DNA of 64,000 bases, taken from Paenibacillus_V sp046244365 (lineage in GTDB: Bacteria; Bacillota; Bacilli; Paenibacillales; NBRC-103111). A program made the position numbers and the translations under genes. Shown in pieces: positions 8,303 through 16,194 of the stretch (positions within the stretch are counted from its first letter, which is position 1; each line of letters begins with the position of its first letter). Location: NCBI RefSeq assembly GCF_046244365.1, contig NZ_CP176395.1:7998001-8062000 (forward strand), read 5' to 3'. Below the pieces are notes generated by a model. It had not been told where the DNA came from and ran no database searches. It saw nothing but the letters and a program-made list of their open reading frames with translations.

Positions 8303-9490
8303 CTACAGCTCCCACCAGTCCGCGAGAATGCGCAGGAAGACGTTCGGGAATGCATACTGCTCCATCTCGTCCGGATGGAGCCAGCGGTAATTCGGCGGCA
8401 GGGCAGCCATGCCCGCCGCCTGCTCGTTCAAGCGGCAGCGGTAGACGGCCAAGTTCCAGCGGATATGGCTGAACGTATGCTCCGCATCGCGCAGCCACTC
8501 CGCCGGGAGGACGTCGACGCCGTCCGACGCCGCAAGCTCCGCCCGCAGCGCAGACATGCTCGCTGCATGGGCGCCCGCCACAGCTGCGGCCCCGCCGGCA
8601 GCAGCTTGTGCCTGCAGCGTCGCGGCGAGCTCTCCTGCCGCCGCGGCCGCTCCGCCGGGCTTGCCCTGCGCGAGCGCCACGTGCGGCAGCTCCCACATCC
8701 GGGCGAGCAGCCCGTCTTCGGGACGCTGACGCACGAGCAGCTTGCCCGCGTGCGGCCCGCTGCCTTCGACCAAGGCAACCGCCCGGGCCTCCGGCCGCGG
8801 CGGCTTCGCCTTGGTCTTAATCGGCAGCTCTGCTTCCCTGCCCTCAAGACGAGCGCCGCAGCGCTCCATGACCGGGCAGGTCAAGCAGTGCGGCGAGCGC
8901 GGCGTACAAACCGTCGCGCCCAGCTCCATAAGCGCCTGATTGAAGTCGCTAGCCTCCCCTTCGGGGATAAGCTCCTGCGCCAGGCGCTCGATTTTGATCC
9001 GGGTCGATGGCTTCGCGATGTCATCCTCCAGTACGAAAAAGCGCGACAGCACCCGCATCACATTCCCGTCGACCGCAGGCTCCGGCTTATTGTAAGCGAT
9101 GCTGAGCACAGCGCCCGCCGTGTAAGGTCCGACGCCCTTCAGAGAGGTGATCTCGTCCTTCACCGCGGGAACGACGCCGCCATACTGCTCGTGCACTTCC
9201 CGCACCGCCGCTTGCAAATTCCGGGCCCGCGAATAATAGCCCAGCCCTTCCCAAGCCTTCAGAACGGTTTCCTCGGGGGCCTCGGCCAGCGCTTCGACTG
9301 TCGGAAATTTCTCCAGAAACCGGTGGTAATACGGAATGACCGTGTCCACGCGCGTCTGCTGCAGCATCACCTCCGACACCCAAATGTAGTACGGATTTTT
9401 GCTTCTTCTCCACGGTAGTTCGCGTTTATTCGCTTTATACCAAGCAAGTAAACCATTTGCATAAAATATTTTCAGATCCTGGCTCTCCAT
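8303..9490 (-). CDS. mutY: A/G-specific adenine DNA glycosylase
   Basis: 395 residues. The catalytic Glu lies in VSEVMLQQTRV, the helix-hairpin-helix in LKGVGPYTAGAVLSIA, and the catalytic Asp in PAVDGNVMRV. The four-cysteine iron-sulfur cluster is C-x6-C-x2-C-x5-C (CTPRSPHCLTCPVMERC). The C-terminal third is the NUDIX-like 8-oxoG recognition domain, here with an Ala-rich insert at about residues 275-320. The protein removes adenine mispaired with 8-oxoguanine. ATG at 9490 follows GAGGAG. Expressed alone, with a hairpin terminator beyond the downstream repeats. Confidence 0.96.
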   Translation of the reverse strand: MESQDLKIFYANGLLAWYKANKRELPWRRSKNPYYIWVSEVMLQQTRVDTVIPYYHRFLEKFPTVEALAEAPEETVLKAWEGLGYYSRARNLQAAVREVHEQYGGVVPAVKDEITSLKGVGPYTAGAVLSIAYNKPEPAVDGNVMRVLSRFFVLEDDIAKPSTRIKIERLAQELIPEGEASDFNQALMELGATVCTPRSPHCLTCPVMERCGARLEGREAELPIKTKAKPPRPEARAVALVEGSGPHAGKLLVRQRPEDGLLARMWELPHVALAQGKPGGAAAAAGELAATLQAQAAAGGAAAVAGAHAASMSALRAELAASDGVDVLPAEWLRDAEHTFSHIRWNLAVYRCRLNEQAAGMAALPPNYRWLHPDEMEQYAFPNVFLRILADWWEL

Positions 9491-9603
9491 GTTGTTCTCC
9501 TCTTCAAGTTATGGCAATTGGCGAACCTTCCGCCGCTTCTCTCCGCACTCGCTGTCAGGGCCCTTATCCCTCTTTTTGACGTCCGACTATACCGTTTCCG
9601 TCT

Positions 9604-9785
9604 ATCTCTTCTATTTATCTCTTCTGTTTATCTCTTCTGTTTATCTCTTCTGTTTATCTCTTCTGTTTATCTCTTCTGTTTATCTCTTCTGTTTATCTCT
9701 TCTGTTTATCTCTTCCGTTCAACTCTTACGTTTAACTCTTCTGTTTATCGCTTCCGTCTATCTCTTACATTCATCTCTTACGTTC
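9604..9785. repeat. 13-bp tandem repeat, 14 contiguous copies
   Basis: The unit ATCTCTTCTGTTT repeats with exact 13-bp period from 9604 to 9785: nine near-perfect copies, then five degenerate ones, with further scattered fragments to about 9820. It is strongly strand-biased (pyrimidine-rich on plus). Frames remain open through it only because the unit contains no stop, so the apparent reading frames here are not credible genes. It lies upstream of the mutY start and the AraC gene. Confidence 0.9.
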
Positions 9786-9993
9786 ATCATTTATCTCTTA
9801 CATTCATCTCTTCCATATCCATCTTCCCATGCAGTCCGTTTCTTCCGTCCCTCTATTCACCCGCATCTCCATGCTCCCGCCTATGAAGCGTCCCCTGTCC
9901 TGCATCCAAAGGCGGGAGCAAGCAGCGGCCGGCTGTGTTATAATGGGGAAGTATTCCGAAAGACCCGCAGTCGCGCGGGAGGAGGCTTGTCCC

Positions 9994-10857
9994 ATGCTGA
10001 CGCCCGGCGAATTAGCCGCCAAGCTGAATAAATTGGTGTTCTCGATCCTGCTGATCGGCCATCAAAAATGCGGTCCGGACTGGTACCAGCCGCTTCGCAC
10101 GATCCGCCACCCTTCGTTCTGGCTTATCATTAAAGGCAAAGGGTCGTTCGCAATCGACGGCACGAATTATCCCGCAGAGCCGGGCAAAATTTTTTTCTTT
10201 ACTCCGGGAACCGTCGTAGAGCGGCGCACGGATTCCGATAACCCGCTGGAATACTACCTGCTCCGTTTTCATTATACGGAAACTTACGAGGAGAAGGAAC
10301 AATGGATTTCCCGCAGCGCAGCCGAAAGCCCGTTTCCGCTGGCCGGCATGTACACGGTACAAAATCCGCCTCAACTCATTTATATGATGGAGCAGCTCGT
10401 CATTCTTTGGAAGCGCAGGGGTCATATGACCGCGATGCGGCGCAATATTTTGCTGCATGAGCTGCTGCTCGCGCTCGTCCAGGATTTTCGTGCGCAGAAA
10501 ATCGCCGGCGACGCCACAGCCGCCATCGAATCGACGCAGGATTATATGACGACGAATTACCGCGAACCGCTTACGCTGGAGGGACTCGCCAGCATGGCCG
10601 GCCTTAGCGTCAGCCATTATTCCCGCCTGTTCAAGAAGGTTATCGGCTACACCCCGATCGACTACTTGACTCACTTGCGCGTCGACCGCGCCAAGGAGCT
10701 GCTCGTTCTTTCCGACTATCGGCTCAAGTCGATCGCAAACAGCGTCGGCTATACCGACGAATTTTATTTCAGCCGCATGTTCAAAAAAATAGAAGGGCTG
10801 TCGCCGCGGGAGTATGCCAAAAAATACCGTGTCGCGCCTATCAGGCCCGGAGAATAG
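9994..10857 (+). CDS. AraC family transcriptional regulator with cupin-type sensor
   Basis: 287 residues from the ATG at 9994, which has GGGAGGAGG 8 bp upstream. Residues about 20-150 form an AraC-type cupin (SFWLIIKGKGSFAIDGTNYP and EPGKIFFFTPGTVVERR). Residues about 185-285 carry two helix-turn-helix motifs (LTLEGLASMAGLSVSHYSRL and IANSVGYTDEFYFSRMFKK). Such proteins activate carbohydrate genes on binding a sugar. The next gene is a membrane protein 8 bp downstream, so they are probably cotranscribed; the regulated target is not obvious. Confidence 0.9.
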   Translation: MLTPGELAAKLNKLVFSILLIGHQKCGPDWYQPLRTIRHPSFWLIIKGKGSFAIDGTNYPAEPGKIFFFTPGTVVERRTDSDNPLEYYLLRFHYTETYEEKEQWISRSAAESPFPLAGMYTVQNPPQLIYMMEQLVILWKRRGHMTAMRRNILLHELLLALVQDFRAQKIAGDATAAIESTQDYMTTNYREPLTLEGLASMAGLSVSHYSRLFKKVIGYTPIDYLTHLRVDRAKELLVLSDYRLKSIANSVGYTDEFYFSRMFKKIEGLSPREYAKKYRVAPIRPGE

Positions 10858-10865
10858 GTGATGGA

Positions 10866-11441
10866 ATGCCGAAAACGAATATAACGCGGCAACAAGCCGC
10901 GCACGCTTACATACATATAGCCAAGCCTTGGCTGCCGCTTTTCGCCGTATGGGGGGCGGAGTGGATGATCGTCTCGATTACCGCAATCATCGGAAAATGG
11001 AAATTCCCCTCTTGGCTCGACGTTGCTTTACTAGGCCTTGCCGTTCTGCTCAGCATCGGCATTTTGATACGCAGCGCGTTAGGAAACAAAGCTCAAGCGG
11101 AAGGGGATCAGGGCGCTGCCTCAGGTCTCGTCAACCTGCTTCCCGCGCTCATCCTGGCCGCCGCCGTCGTGCTGTTGGAACGGCTGAATGCCGTCGACCC
11201 CTATTTTCGCGAACTGTTCCGTTCCCTCCTGCTGTCTTTCTTCTATGTACAGCTAGGCGTATTCGCCGGACGGACGTTCATTTATTTGGGGTTATGGCTG
11301 TTTGCTCTAAGCGCGATCGTCGGATCGTTGTACATCGGATTTTCCGTGGAGGTGCTCGGCTTGTTCGGTGGAGCCAGTCTCGTCGCGTGCGGTTGGCTGC
11401 TGGGACGGATGGCGCGCGGATCAGCATCGGTTAAACAATAA
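10866..11441 (+). CDS. hypothetical membrane protein
   Basis: 191 residues with about five or six hydrophobic segments (roughly 23-43, 53-70, 88-103, 113-128, 135-153, 157-175) and short polar ends. No catalytic motif or recognised family. It starts 8 bp after the AraC stop and ends at a strong terminator, so the two genes likely form one transcript. Confidence 0.7.
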   Translation: MPKTNITRQQAAHAYIHIAKPWLPLFAVWGAEWMIVSITAIIGKWKFPSWLDVALLGLAVLLSIGILIRSALGNKAQAEGDQGAASGLVNLLPALILAAAVVLLERLNAVDPYFRELFRSLLLSFFYVQLGVFAGRTFIYLGLWLFALSAIVGSLYIGFSVEVLGLFGGASLVACGWLLGRMARGSASVKQ

Positions 11442-11444
11442 CGA

Positions 11445-11508
11445 AACAAATAAACAGGCTATTCCACTGCCCCTTTGAGGCAGATGCGATAGCCTATTTT
11501 ATTTGTTT
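11445..11508. terminator. intrinsic terminator, probably bidirectional
   Basis: AACAAATAAACAGGCTAT pairs with ATAGCCTATTTTATTTGTTT around a GGCAG-containing loop. T-rich on the plus side, so it ends the AraC/membrane protein transcript. Confidence 0.75.
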
Positions 11509-11622
11509 GCTGGTCGGAATAGAAGGATTTTGGCCTTGCACCGAGAATACGATACGTACTACCATGGCAGGGCGAACATCGCTCGCCTCTCTATGGTTTA
11601 CCAAGTGGAGGTGCGGTTGTAT

Positions 11623-12237
11623 ATGAGAAAAATGGCTCTTGCCCTTGTTTCCGCAGCTTTAATCGCAGCGCTGACCGCATGCGGCGGCAAAGAAAACGGT
11701 GCCGCTCCGGCAGCAACGCTCTCCCCGAGCGCCAAGCCGACGGCGTCTGTAACGCCCGCTTCATCCGGCAGCTCCCCTACGGCGAGCTCGTCGCCATCGG
11801 CGTCCCCGTCGGCGGCGGCTTCGTCAGCGCCTTCTGCCAGCGCATCCGCACAGCCTTCCGCAAGCGCCAAACCGGCCGCGCCCTCGGCTTCGCCTGCGGC
11901 AACCGCAGCGTCAACGGCCGCCCCGTCGCCAAGTACGGCACCGACCGCTCAGCCGGCAACGAAGGCGCCGGAGGTCCAGCCGTCCGCCAGCGCCACTCCT
12001 AAAGCAGATCCTGCCGAAGCGGCGCAAGCTTTGTTTAAACAAAGCTGCACGGGCTGCCATGGAGTCGATCTGAGCGGCAAAAGCGGGCCGAATCTGCAGA
12101 AAATCGGCGCCAGCCTGTCCAAGGACAAAATTGCCGAGCAAATCTTGAACGGCGGCAGTAAAATGCCCGGCTTTAAAGGGAAACTAAAAGACGACGAGAT
12201 TAGCTCTCTTGCAGAATGGCTTGCAGCCAAAAAATAA
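11623..12237 (+). CDS. membrane-anchored cytochrome c lipoprotein with long Ser/Pro/Ala linker
   Basis: 204 residues from the ATG at 11623 behind AAGTGGAGGTG. The lipoprotein signal ends at LTACGG (Cys about 20). Residues about 25-130 are an extended Ala/Ser/Pro-rich linker. The C-terminal cytochrome c domain has one heme site, CTGCH (about 142-146), and a likely distal Met ligand in SKMPGF (about 181). It resembles the c-551 type small cytochromes of Bacillales that carry electrons on the outer face of the membrane. A shorter paralogue follows immediately; their C-terminal halves are clearly similar (GKLKDDEISSLAEWLAAKK). The linker probably spans the wall matrix. Confidence 0.88.
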   Translation: MRKMALALVSAALIAALTACGGKENGAAPAATLSPSAKPTASVTPASSGSSPTASSSPSASPSAAASSAPSASASAQPSASAKPAAPSASPAATAASTAAPSPSTAPTAQPATKAPEVQPSASATPKADPAEAAQALFKQSCTGCHGVDLSGKSGPNLQKIGASLSKDKIAEQILNGGSKMPGFKGKLKDDEISSLAEWLAAKK

Positions 12238-12390
12238 GTAAATCATACCGGTCTCTTCTTGCGGATTGCTGCAAACACTTCCGATGAATGAGCGTCGCGG
12301 CGATGGTTATGCTAACCATGAAGGCGGAATCCTTTCCGCTCAAGGCGATGAAAGCCGCTCCAGGGCGGTCACTCAAGGAGGAAACGCAGC

Positions 12391-12786
12391 ATGAACAACA
12401 AGTCTAAAGCGATGCTCGTCGCGTTGCTGCTATGCGCTATTATGGCCAGCGGCTGCGGCAAGAAAAGCGAACCGGCCAAGAGCCCTTCGCCGTCTCCGGG
12501 CGCGACGGCCGGAATAACGGGAAGTCCATCCCCTTCCCCGGGCGGGTCTGCGGGCACAGTCGATGCGCAAGCGGTCTACAAGCAAAATTGCATCAGCTGC
12601 CACGGCGATAATCTGCAAGGGAAAATGGGTCCGAACACCGATATTTCCAAGGTGGGCACGAAGCTATCCAAGGACAAAATCGTCAATCAAATTTCGAACG
12701 GCGGCGGCGGCATGATGGCATTCAAAGGAAAACTGAAGGACGAGGAAATCAACGCCCTTGCCGATTGGCTAGCTGCCAAAAAGTAA
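12391..12786 (+). CDS. cytochrome c lipoprotein (c-551 type)
   Basis: 131 residues. Signal peptide with lipobox MASGC (Cys about 22), a short SPSPSPG linker, then a cytochrome c domain with CISCH (about 67-71) and a candidate Met ligand in GGMMAFKGK (about 108-109). The start has AAGGAGG upstream. Tandem paralogue of the preceding cytochrome, with a much shorter linker; the 150-bp gap between them has no obvious promoter. Likely an electron carrier at the outer membrane surface. Confidence 0.88.
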   Translation: MNNKSKAMLVALLLCAIMASGCGKKSEPAKSPSPSPGATAGITGSPSPSPGGSAGTVDAQAVYKQNCISCHGDNLQGKMGPNTDISKVGTKLSKDKIVNQISNGGGGMMAFKGKLKDEEINALADWLAAKK

Positions 12787-12795
12787 TCGCCCCGC

Positions 12796-12849
12796 AAAAA
12801 GGCAAACACCCGCATCGCCGGAAACGGCGATGCGGGTGTTTGCCTTTTT
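12796..12849. terminator. strong intrinsic terminator
   Basis: A 24-bp perfect stem starting AAAAAGGCAAACACCCGCAT, ending in CTTTTT, just after the second cytochrome. It also faces the minus-strand small ORF on the other side. Confidence 0.92.
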
Positions 12850-12863
12850 GGCTTATCCGGTTT

Positions 12864-13028
12864 CTAAGTATACGTTACCCAGTCCAGCGACTCGCCTTCC
12901 TGCGCATGCCCATGTGAAGAGACGCTTTGCTCAGGTGCAGTCATATCCTCTTGCCGCAAGCAGTCCAAAAACCAATCCCAATCCGGCAGATGCGGAACCG
13001 AGCTGCCGGTGCGCTCCGATTGCTCCAA
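12864..13028 (-). CDS. candidate 54-aa protein (TTG start)
   Basis: A TTG at 13028 is preceded by the excellent ribosome site GGAGGTGAT at 8 bp, and the frame stays open to TAG at 12864. The product is acidic and Trp-rich in the middle (LPDWDWFLDCLRQED). No family recognised. A second frame, from an ATG at 13083 (GGAAGGGAC upstream) to a TGA at 12931, overlaps it and gives a 50-aa product with a hydrophobic Gly/Ala-rich end; only one is likely to be real. Either would lie just downstream of acpS on the same strand. Confidence 0.42.
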   Translation of the reverse strand: MEQSERTGSSVPHLPDWDWFLDCLRQEDMTAPEQSVSSHGHAQEGESLDWVTYT

Positions 13029-13146
13029 GCGGGATCACCTCCAGAGAACGGGTATCCTTATCGTTCCAGCCCGTTCCTAGCATGTCCCTTCCGGCAGCCC
13101 GTTATGCGGCAAGCACGATTCGCCGCCCCGCTTCCTTCCGGAACCG

Positions 13147-13620
13147 TTAATCGATCCGCTCCGCCACCGCATAGGCGCCGGCCGTATCCCTGCTGTGCGT
13201 AATGCTGAGATGTATGCGGAATCCCGCGCCGAATGCAAGCCGCTCAGAGGCGGCAGCCGAAAGCCGCACTTCCGGTTTGCCCAGAGCGTCCGGCAGCACC
13301 TCGATATCTTGAAAGCCGACGGCCTTTCCAACTCCGCAGCCAAGCGCTTTAACGACGGCTTCCTTCGCGGCGAACCGCCCGGCTACAAACTCCGTGAGCC
13401 GTCCCGTTCTAGGCGCAGCGGCTTGTCCGGCCGAGCTTGCTTCATGCCAAGCGGCCATCGCCTCCGGGATGGAGACGCCGAGCCGTTTTTCGAGCAGCTC
13501 CCTCTCCCCGGGCGTCAGCACCCGTTCGATAAAGCGTTCCCCTGAGGCTTGCCGCAGCAGCCTGCCTACACGGTCAATATTCAGCAAATCGATGCCTACT
13601 CCGATAATCAACGCAATCAT
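13147..13620 (-). CDS. acpS: holo-[acyl-carrier-protein] synthase
   Basis: 157 residues from the ATG at 13620 (MIALIIGVGIDLLNIDR), the normal start for the family; the frame stays open upstream but those residues do not match. Magnesium and CoA-binding residues are in GIDLLNIDR and RFAAKEAVVKALG; the C-terminal LSITHSRDTAGAYAV is also typical. It transfers phosphopantetheine from CoA to apo-ACP. It is somewhat longer than the usual 120-130 residues because of an insert around residues 55-75 (AWHEASSAGQAAAPRTGR). The ribosome site (TCGGGA) is weak. Confidence 0.92.
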   Translation of the reverse strand: MIALIIGVGIDLLNIDRVGRLLRQASGERFIERVLTPGERELLEKRLGVSIPEAMAAWHEASSAGQAAAPRTGRLTEFVAGRFAAKEAVVKALGCGVGKAVGFQDIEVLPDALGKPEVRLSAAASERLAFGAGFRIHLSITHSRDTAGAYAVAERID

Positions 13621-13781
13621 TCCCGATAGTAAAGTGACCGGCCTTATCCCGGCTTTGGCTACCTCCCGAATTTCTCTAGGGTGCCGGCCGTTTGACGGAT
13701 CAGGCGGATTTATCACCAGTGTACCCGATTCGGACGCAATTTGCACCGGGGCAGCGCGTTGTGCTCAAACGAGCAACGGCG

Positions 13782-14186
13782 TTACGCTTTCCCTCCGTTG
13801 TCGAATAGCTGACCAAGACCGTATCCCAGCCTAGGATTTGCAGCTATATAGAGAGAGGCCGTCAGCAAGGCAAGATCGATCTCATAGCCCGCCGATTTAC
13901 CGTCGCCCAGAAGGCCTGCAGGCAGTTTGACCGTCACGATCGCCCCAACCATAATGACGGCAAAGGCAATTGCAGCCCAGCGCGAGCCTAGCCCGACGAT
14001 CAATGCCGCTCCGCCCAGCATCTCCACATAAGCGACCAAAAAGGCCAAGAAAGGCGGCAGCCCGACGCTTCCGAACCAGCTTGAAATATTGTCCAGCCCG
14101 CTTTCCAGCTTATCGATACCATGAGCAAGAAATATAATGCCGACCACGACCCTCATCAACGTAAAAAACAAGCTTTGCTTCACCAT
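13782..14186 (-). CDS. DoxX family membrane protein
   Basis: 134 residues with four hydrophobic helices. The N-terminal RVVVGIIFLAHGIDKL, then FLVAYVEMLGGAALIVGL and GYEIDLALLTASLYIA, match the DoxX/DoxD-like family of oxidoreductase-associated membrane proteins. ATG at 14186 with AGGGGTGA upstream. Members are often controlled by HxlR/MarR-type redox regulators, and a palindrome lies 28-44 bp upstream of the start. Confidence 0.85.
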   Translation of the reverse strand: MVKQSLFFTLMRVVVGIIFLAHGIDKLESGLDNISSWFGSVGLPPFLAFLVAYVEMLGGAALIVGLGSRWAAIAFAVIMVGAIVTVKLPAGLLGDGKSAGYEIDLALLTASLYIAANPRLGYGLGQLFDNGGKA

Positions 14187-14213
14187 ACGATCACCCCTAA
14201 CCTATATTTTATA

Positions 14214-14230
14214 ACTTACTAATTGTAAGT
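14214..14230. promoter_or_regulatory. palindromic candidate operator of doxX-like gene
   Basis: ACTTAC-TAATT-GTAAGT is a perfect 6-bp inverted repeat with 5-bp spacer; a further ACTTAC half-site lies at about 14245. Its position 28-44 bp before the start codon suits a repressor site. Similar palindromes are bound by HxlR/MarR-type regulators in Bacillales; the regulator here is unknown. Confidence 0.5.
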
Positions 14231-14322
14231 ATATTACCTTATAAAACTTACTTATGTCAAGTTGCTTATTAAAAGTTTTTTACCGAGAACGGGGCACGCC
14301 TCGTTCGTCTTCCTCCGCGCGC

Positions 14323-14366
14323 ACAAAAAAACCGTTCCAACGGCTGCAGGCCGTCAAAACGGTTTC
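14323..14366 (-). terminator. intrinsic terminator of the Sm-like gene
   Basis: On the minus strand AAACCGTTTTGACGGC is paired with a matching arm, closing on GGTTTTTTTGTG. It follows the stop at 14378 by a few bases. Confidence 0.85.
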
Positions 14367-14377
14367 CTCTACTATGC

Positions 14378-14626
14378 TTAACGCTTGAACAATTCCAGGT
14401 AGCCGGACAGGGTACCCGCCGCCGATTCTTCGATGCCGATGCTGCGAACCGATGCAAGAGGTATCAGGTGTTTGACTTGCCCGCTGCGTTCCGCGTAAGT
14501 AAACACTTGTGCGCTCCGGTCGAAAGCTACGATCATGCCGATCAATTCGTTCTCGCCCGCGCCGATCGTTACCGTCGTTTGTTCGGCTATCAGCCGGTCC
14601 ATGATTGCGCTGAATGATTGCTCCAT
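14378..14626 (-). CDS. small Sm-fold-like protein
   Basis: 82 residues from the ATG at 14626, with GGAGGGG 6 bp upstream (a TTG further out lies inside the ribosome site). The core VTIGAGENELIGMIVAFD and LIPLASVRSIGI resembles the beta-barrel of DUF2642-like proteins, some of which are spore coat components. Single gene with its own terminator. Function unknown; it resembles one unit of the triple-unit protein at 54077-54748. Confidence 0.65.
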   Translation of the reverse strand: MEQSFSAIMDRLIAEQTTVTIGAGENELIGMIVAFDRSAQVFTYAERSGQVKHLIPLASVRSIGIEESAAGTLSGYLELFKR

Positions 14627-14705
14627 TCGGTTCCCCTCCAATAGGTCGGCCTTCGCCGCCGCGATTGTTAAGCTCTTTAATGCCGCATGATGAGTTCGAT
14701 TTGGC

Positions 14706-15515
14706 TTAGATGCCCGGAATCGGTGAGCGCTTATGCTCGGTTTTCAAGTACTGCTTCTCGAGCTTTTCTTTGGCAGCCGGATCGATCTCCTTGCCTTCCA
14801 GATAGCTGCTGTTATCGCCGTAGGTAATGCCGAGCTCGTTCTCATCCGTTTGCCCGTCCCACAGGCCGGCGGTCGGGGCTTTGTCGAGCACGCTTTGCGG
14901 AACGCCTAGATGAGAAGCCAGCTGGCGTACTTGCCGCTTATTAAGCGAACTGAGCGGGGTAATGTCGACGGCGCCGTCTCCGTATTTCGTGAAAAATCCG
15001 GTGATCGCTTCCGAAGCATGATCCGTTCCGACGACTAGCAAATTAAGCTCGAACGCGAGCGCATACTGGACGACCATACGGGTGCGGGCTTTCACGTTGC
15101 CTTTGCCTCCGCGGCTCAAATGCTTGTGGATCCCGATCGACTTTAGTGCGAATTCGGATTCGAGCACCGTTTCGTTAACCGCTTCCTCGATGTTCGTTTC
15201 CACCTTCTTGTCCAGCTTGAAGGCTTCAGCCACCGCGTAGCTGTCGGAAATATCGACCTGCTCCCCGTAAGGCTGGAAAACGCCGAGCGTGATGTACTCC
15301 TTGCCGGTTTCCGCCGTCAGCTCGTCGGTCGCTTTTTTGCAAAGTCCGGTCGCCACTGCGCTGTCGATGCCGCCGCTAATGGCGATGAGCAGCCCGCTCG
15401 TTCCGGATTTGAGCACATATTCCTTCAAGAAGTCAATCCGCTTGCGAATTTCCGCATCCGCATCGATTTCCGGCTTGACTCCAAGCCGGTTGATAATGTC
15501 CTGCTGTAAGCTCAT
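14706..15515 (-). CDS. nadE: ammonia-dependent NAD+ synthetase
   Basis: 269 residues from the ATG at 15515 with GGTGGAGAG upstream; the frame remains open further out but without homologous residues. The ATP pyrophosphatase loop is LIAISGGIDSAVATG (about 45-59). It ends with KRSPIPGI, close to the usual end of the Bacillus enzyme (about 272 residues). It adenylates nicotinate adenine dinucleotide and amidates it with ammonia to NAD+. No glutaminase domain is fused. Confidence 0.96.
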   Translation of the reverse strand: MSLQQDIINRLGVKPEIDADAEIRKRIDFLKEYVLKSGTSGLLIAISGGIDSAVATGLCKKATDELTAETGKEYITLGVFQPYGEQVDISDSYAVAEAFKLDKKVETNIEEAVNETVLESEFALKSIGIHKHLSRGGKGNVKARTRMVVQYALAFELNLLVVGTDHASEAITGFFTKYGDGAVDITPLSSLNKRQVRQLASHLGVPQSVLDKAPTAGLWDGQTDENELGITYGDNSSYLEGKEIDPAAKEKLEKQYLKTEHKRSPIPGI

Positions 15516-15712
15516 CGTCTCTCCACCTCTTTTGCGTGCAATCGTTTCTCCCTTGATTATACCGCTTTTATCCGTACAAGGAAAATAAAACAACTCCACT
15601 CCGGCCTCCGGTGACGGCACTAGCCGCCCTACGCCTTTTCGGGCAAAAACGACTACGCGAGCACTTTGTCGAACAACCGCGTTTGCGGGGTAGATCTATC
15701 GTTCCGACTTGG
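15516..15712. other. intergenic stretch before repeat element
   Basis: No gene is seen. The segment at about 15668-15710 contains a fragment (GTCGAACAACCGCG) similar to part of the interspersed repeat that begins at 15713, so it may be an older partial copy. Confidence 0.4.
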
Positions 15713-15790
15713 CAAGGATAAACGCCTACCGGCGTCTTTTGACGCTGGCGTTTACCGTAGGTGGAGAGCCGCAACCGAGGATATGAAAAA
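15713..15790 (+). repeat. interspersed repeat, left module, copy 1
   Basis: Begins CAAGGATAAACGCCTAC and contains GGCGTCTTTTGACGC plus GCGTTTACC, ending with GAGGATATGA. The same order of short conserved blocks occurs at 19965, 36537 and 63374, all in this orientation. Non-coding; it forms a hairpin. Confidence 0.7.
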
Positions 15791-15817
15791 CACCTTGAGG
15801 CGTCCTTGATGTACGAT

Positions 15818-16052
15818 TTACGTCTGCGCGTGGGAGAGGGGGACGGGTATGGGATTCCAGCCACTCTTCCACCCCATACCCGCCTCCTCTTCTCACCTTC
15901 CCTGCTTTCTGTTACGTCTTGGTCTTGGTTACCTACCGGTCTTCCAGCCGGTATTCATTGCCATGAACACGGATGTTCTTATCCAGACGGAACGTAGATG
16001 CGTGATTTGCCGCATCCACTCTCGATTTCATAGCCAAGCGGAACTGCAGTAC
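15818..16052 (+). repeat. interspersed repeat, right module, copy 1
   Basis: About 235 bp, from TTACGTCTGCGCGTGGGAGA to GCGGAACTGCAGTAC, closely matched at 63510-63805. It starts with a strong hairpin (GACGGGTATGGG with CCCATACCCG) and carries an ACCGGTCTTCCAGCCGGT hairpin. Just beyond it (about 16037-16117) an inverted repeat of GCGGAAC...GTACGTTATT closes the copy. No reading frame is conserved between copies. Confidence 0.85.
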
Positions 16053-16118
16053 GTTATTCGCCTCATTTTGAATCATACACTGGCGTTTTGCCGGAAATAA
16101 CGTACTCTCGTTCCGCTA

Positions 16119-16166
16119 CAAAAAAGACCGTCCCCGGGCCACGACTCATGGCTCCAGGGACAGTAT
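16119..16166 (-). terminator. intrinsic terminator of GntR-type gene
   Basis: On the minus strand ACTGTCCCTGGAGCC pairs with GGCCCGGGGACGGT, followed by CTTTTTTGT. Confidence 0.8.
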
Positions 16167-16194
16167 CTCCGCAATCCGTATAATGTACCTTCAG

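Noticed and set aside
9489..10031. Open frames of 180 and 122 codons through the 13-bp repeat
   Set aside because: They stay open only because the repeat unit lacks stop codons; translation is a monotonous Leu/Ser/Phe repeat without start signal or family.
15761..16100. Small frames within the interspersed repeat
   Set aside because: The second copy at 63510 breaks the frames with an insertion and substitutions, so they are not conserved.
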